Shown here piece after piece: positions 10,688-20,640 of a stretch of DNA of 64,000 nucleotides (its first letter is position 1; every line of letters starts with the position of its first letter). Source of the stretch: Stomoxys calcitrans (Eukaryota; Arthropoda; Insecta; Diptera; Muscidae); NCBI RefSeq assembly GCF_963082655.1, contig NC_081552.1:55392286-55456285 (forward strand), given 5' to 3'. A model generated the notes under the pieces. The model worked only from the letters and a program-made list of their open reading frames with translations. It had not been told where the DNA came from and searched no databases. Made by a program: the position numbers and the translations under genes.

Positions 10688-11294
10688 AAGGGTGATTTTT
10701 TTGAGGTTAGGATTTTCATGCATTAGTATTTGACAGATCACGTGGGATTTCAGACATGGTGTCAAAGAGAAAGATGCTCAGTATGATTTGACATTTCATC
10801 ATGAATAGACTTACTAACGAGCAACGCTTGCAAATCATTGAATTTTATTACCAAAATCAGTGTTCGGTTCGAAATGTGTTCATTCACCGTAACGTTGCGT
10901 CCAACAGCATCTTTGAAAAAATACGGTCCAATGATTCCACCAGCGTACAAACCACACCAAACAGTGCATTTTTCGGGATGCATGGGCAGTTCTTGAACGG
11001 CTTCTGGTTGCTCTTCACTCCAAATGCGGCAATTTTGCTTATTTACGTAGCCATTCAACCAGAAATGAGCCTCATCGCTGAACAAAATTTGTCAAAATTT
11101 GAACACATTTCGAACCGAACACTGATTTTGGTAATAAAATTCAATGATTTGCAATCGTTGCTCGTTAGTAAGTCTATTCATGATGAAATGTCAAAGCATA
11201 CTGAGCATCTTTCTCTTTGACACCATGTCTGAAATCCCACGTGATCTGTCAAATACTAATGCATGAAAATCCTAACCTCAAAAAAATCACCCTT
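10688..11294 (-). mobile_element. 607-bp Tc1/mariner-type element with 195-bp terminal inverted repeats
   Basis: Ends are AAGGGTGATTTTTTTGAGG and its inverse complement, flanked by TA at 10686-10687 and 11295-11296. Left and right arms (10688-10882 and 11100-11294) are inverted copies of 195 bp with a few mismatches. The 217-bp centre is a transposase scrap. A copy of identical length is at 48446-49052 with only a handful of differences. The empty site can be read from HINE-A at about 23200 (TTTATATATATACCCGAGG). Non-autonomous, needing a transposase supplied in trans. Confidence 0.85.
10882..11085 (-). pseudogene. Transposase fragment (IS630/Tc1/mariner DDE superfamily)
   Basis: Minus-strand frame with FSDEAHFWLNGYVNKQNCRIW and CTVWCGLYAGGIIGPYFF. 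The first of these contains the first catalytic aspartate (SDE) of the DDE core. The second and third acidic residues and the whole DNA-binding part are missing. The frame then runs into the terminal repeat, which contributes meaningless residues. It is a remnant of about 68 codons left after internal deletion of a longer element. Confidence 0.75.
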
Positions 11295-11358
11295 TATATA
11301 CCCGAGGTGGTGGGTATCCAAAGTTCGGCCCGGCCAAACTTTACGCCTTCTTAATTGT

Positions 11359-11451
11359 TATATATAAGATAGGATCGGAAATGGATATTTCGATGTGTTG
11401 CAAACGGAATGACAAAATGAATATACCCCCATCCTTCGGTGGTGGGTATAA
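11359..11451 (-). repeat. Inverted HINE-A 5' tip fragment
   Basis: About 90 bp of HINE-A 5' end (GGAAATGGATATTTCGATGT to ATCCTTCGGTGGTGGGTATA) lies in minus orientation and is joined directly to plus-strand HINE-A sequence at AAAATAGAGATATTGAGC. The copy at 11451 therefore has its first part flipped and partly deleted. Confidence 0.75.
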
Positions 11452-12676
11452 AAATAGAGATATTGAGCTGAAACTTTGCACAGATTCTGTTTTTGTCCAT
11501 AAGCATAATTAAGTTCGAAGATGGGCTATATCGGACTATATCTTGATATAGCCCCCATGTAGACTGATCCGCCGATTTAGGGTCTTAGGCCCATAAAAGC
11601 CACATTTATTATCCGATTTTGCTGAAACTTTTGACAGTAAGTAGTATTAGGCCCTTCGACATCATTCGTTAATTTGGCCCAGATCTGTTCAGATTTGGAT
11701 ATAGCTGCCATATAGACCGATCCTCCGGTTTAGGGTCTTAAGCCCATAAAAGCCACATTTATTATATGATTTTGCTGAAATTTGGGACAGTGAGTTGTGT
11801 TAGCCCTTCGACATCATTCGTCAATTTTGTCCAGATCGGTCCAGATTCGGATATAGCCGCCATATAGACCGATCTCTCGATTTAAGGATTTATGCCCATA
11901 AAAGGCGAATTTATTGTCCGATTTCGCCGAAATTTAGGACAGTGCGTTGTGTTAGGTTCTTCGACATATTTCTGCAACTTGACCAAAATCGGTCTAGATT
12001 TGGATATAGCTGCCATATAAACCGAACTCCGGATTTAGGTTTTTGGGGCCATAAAAGGCGCATTTATTGTCCGAAATCGCTGAAATTTGAGACAGCGAGT
12101 TGTGTTATGCTCTAAGACTTCCTTCCTCAATTTGGCCCAGATTTGAATATAGCTGCCATATAGACCTATCTCTCGATTTAAGGTTTTGCGCCCATAAAAG
12201 GCGAATTTATTGTCCGATTTCGCCAAATTTAGGACAGTGCGTTGTGTTAGGTTCTTCGACATATTTCTGCAACTTGACCAAAATCGGTCCAGATTTGGAT
12301 ATAGCTGTCATGTAGACTGATATCTCGATTTAAAGTCTTGGCCCCATTAAAGGCGCATTTATTATCCGATTTCACTGAAATTTGACACATTGACTTATAT
12401 AAGGCTTTTCGACATCCGTGTCGTATATGGTTCTGATCGGTTTACTTTTAGATATAGCTACTAAAAAGACCAATATTTTGTTATAAACAATTGAACAATA
12501 ACTTGTACTTATAAGTATATGGTTCAAATCGGAACATATTTCGATATAACTGCTATGGGACATAACGTATGCAATTTTCACCGGATTTTGATGAAAGGTG
12601 GTATATATTTGTAATATACCCGAGGTGGTGGGTATCCAAAGTTCGGCCCGGCCGAACTTAACGCCCTTTTACTTGT
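11452..12676 (+). mobile_element. HINE-A element with flipped 5' end
   Basis: Begins at TAGAGATATTGAGCTGAAAC without tip and tract on this strand, continues through about seven monomers (some with the variant GGCGCATTTATTGTCCG) and ends with GAGGTGGTGGGTATCC, hairpin GTTCGGCCCGGCCGAAC and ACTTGTT at 12676. It directly abuts a Helitron tail. Confidence 0.8.
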
Positions 12677-13969
12677 TTTTAAATCAAATCAAATTGCCAT
12701 ATTAAGCGTTTCTCAGTGGTAAAGAACTAATTTGCCGGTCTTTATATTAGGTGTGGTGGCGACAGTTCTTGGTAATTAAGCCATATAAAACTTTTGAACA
12801 TGAAAGTGTTGCCCAGCAGCACATTGTTTGGACTTGTCGAGGAAAAGAAGGCTACTTGTCGGTGAGCTAAAAATGGCGGCCACCTTGATGTTAAGGTTTG
12901 CAACTGCTCCTATTACACTGAACGTCATAACTTTGGCTGTATGGCGGCAGTGTCCTGTTAGGTCATTATAATCGTTCAACTGTATTGGGGTGAGGTGGCC
13001 CGCTAGATATATGAGCAGAATAAAGATATCATTTTCGAAGTTCACAACCTTATACTTTGAATTTATTCTCATACTGTCGTAATTTGTGTATTCAGCCGTT
13101 TGATGGGGGCGCCTTACTCGATCTGCCACTTGATCACAAATTTTAACACTCCACTTTAAAGTATCTATCACTTGATCCCAGATTGTTTTAATGGAGGGGT
13201 AAAACACCACCTAGATTCATGGACACAAAGTTTAATATCATTCTCGTAATCTGTTACCAAACACCTTCATTTTGAGGCTCATCTAGCTAGCATCGAATAA
13301 TATTCCAATTTGAGAGTGGAGTAAATTTCAATTTCAATTTCCAATTACTTGGAGTAAATTTTTTTGTCATAGTCGTAGTCTAGTCCCGAATACTTTTCAT
13401 TTGAGTAACATATTGATATTTACGTCCAATATGTTTGTTAGGAGGAGTTTTTGGGGTTGGATGACCCCTCGCATACTTGATCACAATCTTTAATACCATA
13501 TTCGTATTCTACTCGCCAATACTTTTTATTTGATACCCATATTGTCCCTATCGGTACACTTTTGATTTTAAGTGGTGTTTTTGAGGTAACGTGGGAGGGT
13601 CCACCCCCTTCCAATATCAACAAACTAAAAAGCCTTTTCCTCCTTCCAGACCATCTATTCCCGAATACCTTTCATTCGAGTCCCATATTGTGATCGTCCA
13701 ATAAACCTATTTTAGGAGGTTTTGCGGTCGGGCGGCCCTCCAGTCACTTGGATCCAATTTTTTAATATGAAATTCGTAGTCTACTCCTGAATACCTTTCA
13801 TTTGAATCCCTTATTGTCCCGATCGGTTCATTTTTATTTTTGGGTCGTACTTTTAGGGTAAGGGGGAGGGTCCGACCCTTACCGATATCAATAAATTATA
13901 TAGCCTATTGCTCCTTCCAGATCATCCCCCACAATCTGTGAAAATTCGATAGAAATCGGTTCAGCCGTT
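12677..13969 (-). mobile_element. Helitron, type C1, 5' tip lost
   Basis: On the minus strand it runs from AAACGGCTGAACCGATTTC (13950-13969) through about eight units, each with TCAAATGAAAGGTATTCGGG-like motifs, to the C1 tail (ATGGCAATTTGATTTG) at 12677. The AT-rich TC start and TTTG tract are missing: the plus-strand Helitron at 13970 begins right there, giving a head-to-head pair. The 144-residue open frame at 12776-13210 shows no family resemblance and is treated as chance. Confidence 0.6.
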
Positions 13970-15631
13970 TCTATATATATATATAAATGAATTTGTGTTT
14001 GTTTGTTTGTATGTTTGTATGTTTGTTTGTTTGTATGTTTGTTTTGTTTGTTTGTAGGTTTGTAAATTTGTTTGTTCCGTATAGACTTAAAAACGGCTGA
14101 ACCGATTTCTTTAAAATTTTCACATATTGTGCGAAGTGGTCCGGAAGGAGCAATAGGTTATATAACTTTTTGATATCTCAAGGTGGGCGGACCCTACCCC
14201 TTACCCTAAATGTATCACCCAAAAATAAAAGTGGACTGATCTAGGCAATATGGGACTCAAATGAAAGGTATTTAAGAGTAGAGTACAAATTCCATATTAA
14301 AAATTTGGTCCAAGTAATTGGGGGGCCGCCCGACCCCAAAAACCCCCCATAATAGGTTTATTGGACGATAATGACAAAATGGGAATCGAATGAAAGGTAT
14401 TCGGGAGTAGATTACGAATATGGTCCGCAAGGAGCAATAGGCTATTTAAGTTTTTGATATCGTAAGGGAGGCGGACCCTCCTTCTTACCCCAAAAGTACC
14501 ACCCAAAACTAAAAGTGTACCGTTTGGGAAAATATGGGACTTAAATTAAAGGTATTCAAGAGTACAGTACGATTTCATTTGAAATCGTCCAAATTGGTTT
14601 ATTGGACGATAATAAAATATGGGGCTCGAATGAAAGGTATTCGCGAGTAGATTACGAATATGGTCTGGAAGGAGGTATAAGCTATGTAATTTGTTGATGT
14701 TGGAAGGGGGCGAATCCTCCCCCGTTACCACAAAAACGCCACCCAAAATCAAAAGTTGACCGATAGGGACAATATGGGACTTAAATGAAAGGCATTCAAA
14801 AGTAGAGTACGATTTCCATATTAAAAATTGACCCCAAAAATCCCCTAAATTGGTTTATTGGACGATAATGACAATATGGGGCTCGAATGGAAGGTATTCG
14901 TAGTAGATTACGAATATGGTAAGGAAGGAGGTATAGGCTATGTAATTTGTTGGAAAGGGGCGAATCCTCCCCCGTTACCACAAAAACGCCACCCAAAATC
15001 AAAAGTTGACCGATAGGGACAATATGGGTATCAAATGAAAGATATTGGAGGGTAGAAATCGAATGTGGTACAAAAACTAGGGTTCAAGTAGCCAAGGGGT
15101 AGCCCAAGCCCGAAAACTGTTCCAAATAGACATATTGGACGTATATATCAATAAAGGACTCAAATGAAAGGTATTCGGGAGTAGACTACGAATATGACAT
15201 AAAAAACGAGGTCCAAGTAATTGATAGTCGCCCCATTCCCGATAAGCTTCCCAAATGGAAATACTACTCAATAATAGCTTGATGAAACTCAAATGATAGG
15301 CATTTGGGAGCAGATTACGAATATGACATTAAACTTTGTGTCCAAGAACCTCAGTGGTGTTTTACCTCGTAAAATCGCCTCCAATAGATTATTTAACTTA
15401 TCAAAACAATGGGGAATCAAGTGATCGATTTTTTTTTAAGTTGAGTGCGTCATTCAAATTTGTGCTCAAGTGGCAGATGGGTTGTGGCTCACAACCCTCA
15501 TATAGACGCCATTCACCAAACGGCTGTGTACACCAATCATGACAATATGGGGTAGAATTAAAGAAATCTGATATCATTATTCTGCTCATATATATTGCGG
15601 ACCACCGCACCCCAAAACAGTCGATTAATTA
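13970..15631 (+). mobile_element. Helitron, type C1, split by a mariner
   Basis: Starts TCTATATATATATATAAATG at 13970, then a GTTTGTTTGTATG tract (13995-14075), then AAAACGGCTGAACCGATTTC and TTTCACATATTGTGCG, then body units of about 125-160 bp with GGACCCTCC and GGGACAATATGGG motifs. The mariner at 15632-16897 interrupts it at AATTA|TAATGACC; it resumes at 16898-16932. A close relative is 41525-42911. No replicase frame. Confidence 0.6.
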
Positions 15632-16897
15632 TGGTTGCCCAAAAAGTAATTGCGGATTTTTTAAAAGAAAGTAAATGCATTTTTAATAAAACTTAGAATG
15701 AACTTTAATCAAATATATAATTGCCATTTTGTTCGATAACCTTTTGCCATCTTCTGACATTTATCTGCAAAAAACTGAACCAAGTGCGATTTTATAGCCT
15801 CATCATTGCCGAAAGTTTTACCATTTAAGGAGTTCTGCAAAGATCGAAATAAATGGTAGTCTGATGGTGCAAGGTCAGGGCTATATGGTGAATGCATCAA
15901 AAGTTCCCAGCCAAGCTCACTCAGTTTTTGGCGAGTGACCAAAGATGTGTGCGGTCTAGCGTTGTCCTGGTGGAATATGACACCTTTACGATTGACCAAT
16001 TTTGGTCGCTTCTCCTTGATGGCTGTATTCAATTTGTCCAATTGTTGACGGCAAACATCCGAGTTAATCGTTTGGTTCCTTGGAAGCAGCTCAAAATATA
16101 CCACACCCTTCCAATCCCACCAAACAGACAGCATAACCTTCTTTTGGTGGATATCAGCCTTTGAAGTGGTTTGAGCTGGTTCACCATGCTTGGACCATGA
16201 TCGTTTTCGACTAACGTTGTTGTAAACAATCCATTTTTCATCTCCAGTTATGATTCGTTTTAAAAACGGATCGAATTCATTGCGTTTAAGGTGCATATCA
16301 CAAGCGTTGATTCGGTTTGTTAAATGAATTTCTTTCAATACATGTGGTACCCAAATATCAAGCCTTTTCACCAGTCCAAGACTTTTTATGTGATAATGAA
16401 GGGTTGATTTTGGTATATTTAACTTCTCTCCTATCTCACGCTCTGTTACATGACGATCCAATTCGATTAATGCTTTGATTTGGTCATCATCAACTTCATT
16501 TGGCCGACCTGAACGTGGCTCATCTTTAAGTGAAAAATCTCCAGAACGGAGTTTGCGAAACTAATTTTGACACTGTCTTCCTTTTAAGGCTTTATCACCA
16601 TACACATCTCGTAACTTTTGAGCAACCTGCTCCGCGTTTTTTCTTTTACGGAAATAATAAAGTAAAATATGACGAAAATGCTCCTTTGTGGGCTCCATAT
16701 TAAAATTGACGCCAAACAAACAAATGTAAACAAAATTTCGCGCACTTTTTTTCTAAAGCAAGCTAAAAGTAACAGCTGATAAAGTAACAGCTGATAACTG
16801 ACAGAAGAAAGAATGCAATTACAGAGTCACAAGCCGTTGAAAAAATTTGTCAACGCCGACTATATGAAAAATCCGCAATTACTTTTTGGGCAATCAA
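15632..16897 (-). mobile_element. Mariner element, 1266 bp, near complete
   Basis: Terminal inverted repeats GGTTGCCCAAAAAGTAATTG at 15633 and the inverse CAATTACTTTTTGGGCAATC at the right end, flanked by TA (15630-15631 and 16898-16899). The uninterrupted site is preserved at about 42790-42810 (CAATTATAATGACC). The length is typical of a complete mariner. The transposase gene lies on the minus strand but is broken. Confidence 0.9.
15709..16698 (-). pseudogene. Mariner transposase (D,D34D) with nonsense codon and C-terminal frameshift
   Basis: Cut-and-paste transposase that would bind the element's inverted ends and catalyse TA-targeted insertion in the nucleus. From ATG at 16698-16696 (MEPTKEHFRHILLYYF) the frame runs about 330 codons, close to the usual 345. 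Codon 46 is TAG (16561-16563) where the family normally has tryptophan (CQNxF). An N-terminal helix-turn-helix region is followed by WVPHVL. Catalytic aspartates are visible at about codons 153 (TGDEKW), 245 (HQDNARPH) and 280 (LAPSDYHLF); the last two are separated by exactly 34 residues. Compared with the second copy, 35 bp are missing near 15752-15756, between two GAAG repeats, so the last dozen residues are out of frame. Otherwise well preserved, suggesting fairly recent loss. Confidence 0.9.
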
Positions 16898-17350
16898 TAT
16901 AATGACCTAACGGGACACTGTGTGATTTAATTAATTTGGGTAGGACGATTTAAACTAAGTTTTGTTTGCACACCTACAGCGACCTAAAAACTAAAATTTG
17001 GTATCAAAATCTGGGGTGGGATGCCTAAGAGGGCCGCCAACCCCCAAAACCCGGCAAACTGATTTATAGAGCAATCACTACAACATGGGACTCAAATCAA
17101 AGGTATTTGAGAGTAGAAAACCAATCTGATATCCAATTGTGGAACTAAGTGTTTGGTGCGACACCCGACCCCCATAAAACCCCTTAAATCGGACATATTT
17201 ACCGACCATGGCAATATTGATCTTAAATGAAAGGTCTTTGGGAATTGAGCACGAAATTGACTCTCACTTTTGGGACCAAGTCTATGGGGGTCCACTTTTA
17301 AGGACTGACCATTGCAATGTGCGGTTTAAATAAGAGGTATTTGAGTGTAG
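16898..17350 (+). mobile_element. Helitron-type sequence, two joined pieces
   Basis: 16898-16932 completes the type C1 Helitron interrupted by the mariner (TAATGACCTAACGGGACAC). From about 16933 a different Helitron follows mid-body (AAACTAAGTTTTGTTTGCAC, GGGCCGCCAACCCCCAAAAC, ACTCAAATCAAAGGTATTTG). It is interrupted by HINE-A at 17351 and ends at 18419-18522. Confidence 0.5.
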
Positions 17351-18418
17351 AACAAGTAAAAAGGCGGTTAGTTCGACCGGGCCGAACTTTGTATATCCAC
17401 CACCTCGGGTATATATATAAATCATCATTCATCATAATCCGGTGAAAACTGCATACCTTATGTCACATAGCAGATATATCGAAATGTGTTCCAATTTGGA
17501 CCAAATACTAATAAGTGCAGCAGCTATATCTAAAAATAAACCGATCTAAACCAATTACGACATGGATATCGAAAAGTCTACCATATGTCACTGTGTCAAA
17601 TTTCAATTAAAGTGGATTATAAATGCGCCTTTTATGGGGCCAAGACTTTGAATCGAGATATCGGTCTATATGGCAGCTATATCCAAATCTGGACCAATCT
17701 GGGCCAAATTGACGGAGAATGTCGAGGAGCCTAAGACAACTTACTGTCCCACATTTCAACAAAATCGGATAATAAATGTGGCTTTTATGGGCCTAAGACC
17801 CTAAATCGGAGGATCGGTCTATATGGCAGATATATCCAAGTCTGGACCGATCTGGGCCAAATTGACGAAGAATGTCGAAGGGCCTAACACAACTCACTGT
17901 CCCAAATTTCAACAAAATTGGATATTTAATGTAGCTTTTATGGGCCTAAGACCCTAAATTTGAAGATCGGTCTATATGGCAGCTATATCCGAATCTGAAC
18001 CGATCTGGGCAAAAATGACGAAGGATGTCGAAGGGCCTAACACAACTCACTGTCCAAAATTTCAGCAAAATTAGATAATAAATGTGGCATTTATTGGCCG
18101 AAGACCCTAAATCGGCGGATCGGTCTATATGGGGGCTATATCAAGATATAATCCGATATAGCCCATCTTCGATTTTAACCTGCTTATGGACAAAAAAAGA
18201 TTCTGTGCAAAGTTTCAGCGCAATATCTCTATTTTTGAAGACTGTAGCGTGATTTCAACAGACAGACGGACAGACGGACGGACATGTCTAGATCGTCTTA
18301 GATTTTTACGCTGATCAAGAATATATATACTTTATGGGGTCGGAAATGGATATTTCGATGTGTTACGAACGGAATGACAAAATGAATATACCCCCATCCA
18401 TCGGCGGTGGGTATAAAA
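17351..18418 (-). mobile_element. HINE-A element, complete, inserted in a Helitron
   Basis: Starts AACAAGTAAAAAGGCGG, hairpin GTTCGACCGGGCCGAAC (one mismatch in the stem), partner CCACCACCTCGGG. It has about five monomers, the ACAGACGGACAGACGG tract at 18260-18282 and tip CATCGGCGGTGGGTATA at 18400-18413. Helitron sequence lies on both sides. Confidence 0.8.
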
Positions 18419-18522
18419 ATCCATAGGAAAAATTGGAATACATTTTCAACTACAATTACGCAGAAATGTTCAAATTTAGAGTACTCTTCTCTAACATAGC
18501 AGAGCGGGCCGGGCTCAGCTAG
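18419..18522 (+). mobile_element. Helitron 3' end
   Basis: Ends AGAGCGGGCCGGGCTCAG with a GAGC/GCTC stem followed by CTAG at 18519-18522. The next bases, TCTATATATA, look like a Helitron 5' start (TC plus AT-rich), giving a head-to-tail junction, but that second element is cut after about 12 bp by the truncated 607-bp element. Confidence 0.65.
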
Positions 18523-18532
18523 TCTATATATA

Positions 18533-18742
18533 GGGTGATTTTTTTGAGGTTAGGATTTTCATGCATTAGTATTTGACAGATCACGTGGGATTTCAGACAT
18601 GGTGTCAAAGAGAAAGATGCTCAGTATGCTTTGACATTTCATCATGAATAGACTTACTAACGAGCAACGCTTGCAAATCATTGAATTTTATTACCAAAAT
18701 CAGCGTTCGGTTCGAAATGTGTTCAAATTTTGACAAATTTTG
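18533..18742 (+). mobile_element. Truncated copy of the 607-bp element
   Basis: Left arm only: GGGTGATTTTTTTGAGGTT through TCGGTTCGAAATGTGTTCA, then a few bases of the opposite arm (AATTTTGACAAATTTTGTTC). The transposase scrap and nearly all of the right arm are deleted. Confidence 0.75.
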
Positions 18743-18747
18743 TTCAG

Positions 18748-18788
18748 ACTGACTGAGAGTTTGACATTTCGTCAAACTCTCAGTCAGT
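18748..18788. repeat. Perfect 18-bp hairpin
   Basis: ACTGACTGAGAGTTTGAC, a 5-base loop ATTTC, then the exact inverse complement. It sits between the truncated 607-bp element and family D. At 38630-38650 the D copy lacks it. Confidence 0.85.
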
Positions 18789-19030
18789 TATATGTGATTG
18801 CGCAAAAATCCGGGGAAACATGGAACGGAGAACTTTTAAGTTAACATTTTGGATATTAAAGTCTAAACCTTTCTCTTATAGATGCCAGCGGTAACATTTA
18901 GAAAAGCGTCATCTGTTGCAAATGGATCAACTGAATGGAGACGCCACCACGAACAGAGAGAGGGCAGAGTGGTAAAAATTGATCATGCATTTATCTTTGT
19001 TATGGTAACTTTTCGGTCCTTAAAATAAAG
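18789..19030 (-). repeat. Repeat family D, 3' portion
   Basis: In inverse complement: TTTATTTTAAGGACCGAAAAG, TTACCATAACAAAGATAAAT, GTTCGTGGTGGCGTCTCCAT, GACTTTAATATCCAAAATG, TTAAAAGTTCTCCGTTCCATG. It matches 36918-37121 joined to 38589-38640, without the HINE-A that separates them there. Confidence 0.6.
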
Positions 19031-20035
19031 AACAAGTTCGGCCGGGCCGAATCTTATATACCCTCCACCATGGATCGCATTTGGCGAGTTCTTTTTCCGG
19101 CATCCCTTCTTAGGCAAAAAGGATATAAGAAAAGATTTGCTCTGCTGTTAGAGCGACATCAAGATATGGTCCGGTTTGGACCACAATTCAATTATATGTT
19201 GGAGACCTGTGTAAAATGTCAGCCAATTCGAATAAGAATTGCGCCCTTTGGGGGCTCAAGAAGTGAAAAGAGAGATCGATTTATATGGGAGCTGTATCGG
19301 GCTATAGACTGATTCAAACCATAATAAACACGTATGTTGGAGGTCATGAGAGAATGCGTTGTACAAAATTTCAGGCAAATCGGATAATAATTGCGACCTC
19401 TAGAGGCTCAAGAAGTCAAGATCTCAGATCGGTTTATATGACAGCTATATCAGGTTATGAACCGATTTGAACCTTATTTGACACAGTTGTTGAAAGTAAG
19501 AATAAAATACGTGATGCTAAATTTCAGCCAAATCGGACAGGAATTGCGCCCTCTAGAAGCTCAAGTAGTCAAGTCCCCAGATCTGTTTATTTGACAGCTA
19601 TATCAGGTTATGGACCGATTTGAACCATACTCAGCACAGTTGTTGGATATCATAACAAAATACTACGTGCAAACTTTCATTCAAATCGGATGAGAATTGC
19701 GCCCTCTAGAGGTTCAAGAAGTCAAGACCCAAGATCGGTTTATATGGCAGCTATATCAAAACATGGACCGATATGGCCCATTTACAATACCAACCGACCT
19801 ACACTAATAAGAAGTATTTGTGCAAAATTTCAAGCGGCTAGCTCTACTCCTTCGGAAGTTAGCGTGCTTTCGACAGACAGACGGACGGACGGACGGACAT
19901 GGCTAGATCGACATAAAATTTCGCGACGATCATGAACATATATACTTTATGGGGTCTCAGACGAATATTTCGAGTAGTTACAAACAGAATGACGAAATTA
20001 GTATACCCCCCATCCTATGGTGGAGGGTATAAAAA
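19031..20035 (-). mobile_element. HINE-B element with shortened tail
   Basis: On the minus strand the tip is at 20010-20035, the tract at 19876-19900, about five monomers, then CCATGGTGGAGGGTATATAAG and hairpin at 19037-19051. Between hairpin and the terminal CTTGTT about 15 bp of the usual tail (CTTAGCACGCTTTTA) are missing, so AACAAG touches the hairpin directly. Confidence 0.75.
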
Positions 20036-20280
20036 CTTAGATATTCACAAAGACAACCACGCTTCGAAGACTTTGAAATATTAGGATATGGCAATCAGTA
20101 CAAAATTCAGCTCTGACTTTATGGCCAAACGACACGCCGATGGGTTAATTGCTGTAGCCAATAGCGCCCACAATTTTATGAGGTATATTTCCAATTTCAC
20201 AGTAACACAAATTTTTGCAATGTTTCATTTTGAAAAAATGTGGGGTTGGCCTCCCAAATTAAAATTCTGGCTACAGCCTT
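20036..20280. other. Unassigned sequence
   Basis: No match to the repeat families in this window, no convincing frame. It begins CTTAGATATTCACAAAGACA and ends before a B2 element. Confidence 0.4.
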
Positions 20281-20640
20281 CAATGGGGGTCTACTAATTT
20301 TCATTTGTAAAACCTCGAAATATTCGACCCCATAAAATATATATATTCTGTTCGTCTCGTCGTTTTGAGTCGATCTAGCCATGTCCGTCCTGTCAAAATC
20401 ACGATAGCGGTCGAACGCGTGAAGCTAGCCGCTTGAAATTTTGCACAGATACTTACCATCGACGTGGGTCTATGGGGATTGAAATGGGCCATATCGGTTC
20501 AGATTTAGATATAGCTCCCATATAAACCGATCTCTCGATTTGGCTTCTTGAGCCATTACAAGCTACAATTTTCTGTTCTGTTGTTCTGTTATGATTTCCA
20601 ACAACTGTGCCAAAAATTGTCCTGACACAAAATTTTGCTC
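20281..20640 (+). mobile_element. HINE-B2 element fragment
   Basis: Degenerate relative of HINE-B: GGGGGTCTACTAATTTTCAT, TATATATATTCTGTTCGTC, CATGTCCGTCCTGTCAAAAT (tract nearly lost), AGCTAGCCGCTTGAAATTTT, then one to two monomers with TATAGCTCCCATATAAACCG. B2 differs from B in having TCACGATAGCGGTCGAAC instead of CACGCTAACTTCCGAAGG. The 3' end is missing. Confidence 0.65.

Larger units (their letters stand above)
9494..11358 (+). mobile_element. HINE-A element carrying a 607-bp insertion
   Basis: Complete A-type element: tip at 9494, about six monomers, then the 607-bp element 10688-11294, then the 3' partner CCCGAGGTGGTGGGTATCC, the hairpin AGTTCGGCCCGGCCAAACT and a tail reaching 11358 (TTAATTGTT instead of TTACTTGTT). 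It shares private variants (GCTACATTTTATATCCG) with the copy at 21715 but has two monomers fewer, an exact 306-bp difference. Confidence 0.85.

Noticed and set aside
10801..11220. 139-codon plus-strand frame in the 607-bp element
   Set aside because: It is the antisense of the transposase scrap plus both inverted arms. The real family signature (FSDEAHFW) is on the minus strand.
12776..13210. 144-codon minus frame in the Helitron C1 tail, considered as a captured gene
   Set aside because: No recognisable domain. The aligned copies at 6748-7496 and 42700-42911 are not open in this frame, so conservation of a protein is not supported.
15892..16164. 90-codon plus frame, repeated at 23873-24148
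   Set aside because: Antisense shadow of the mariner transposase.
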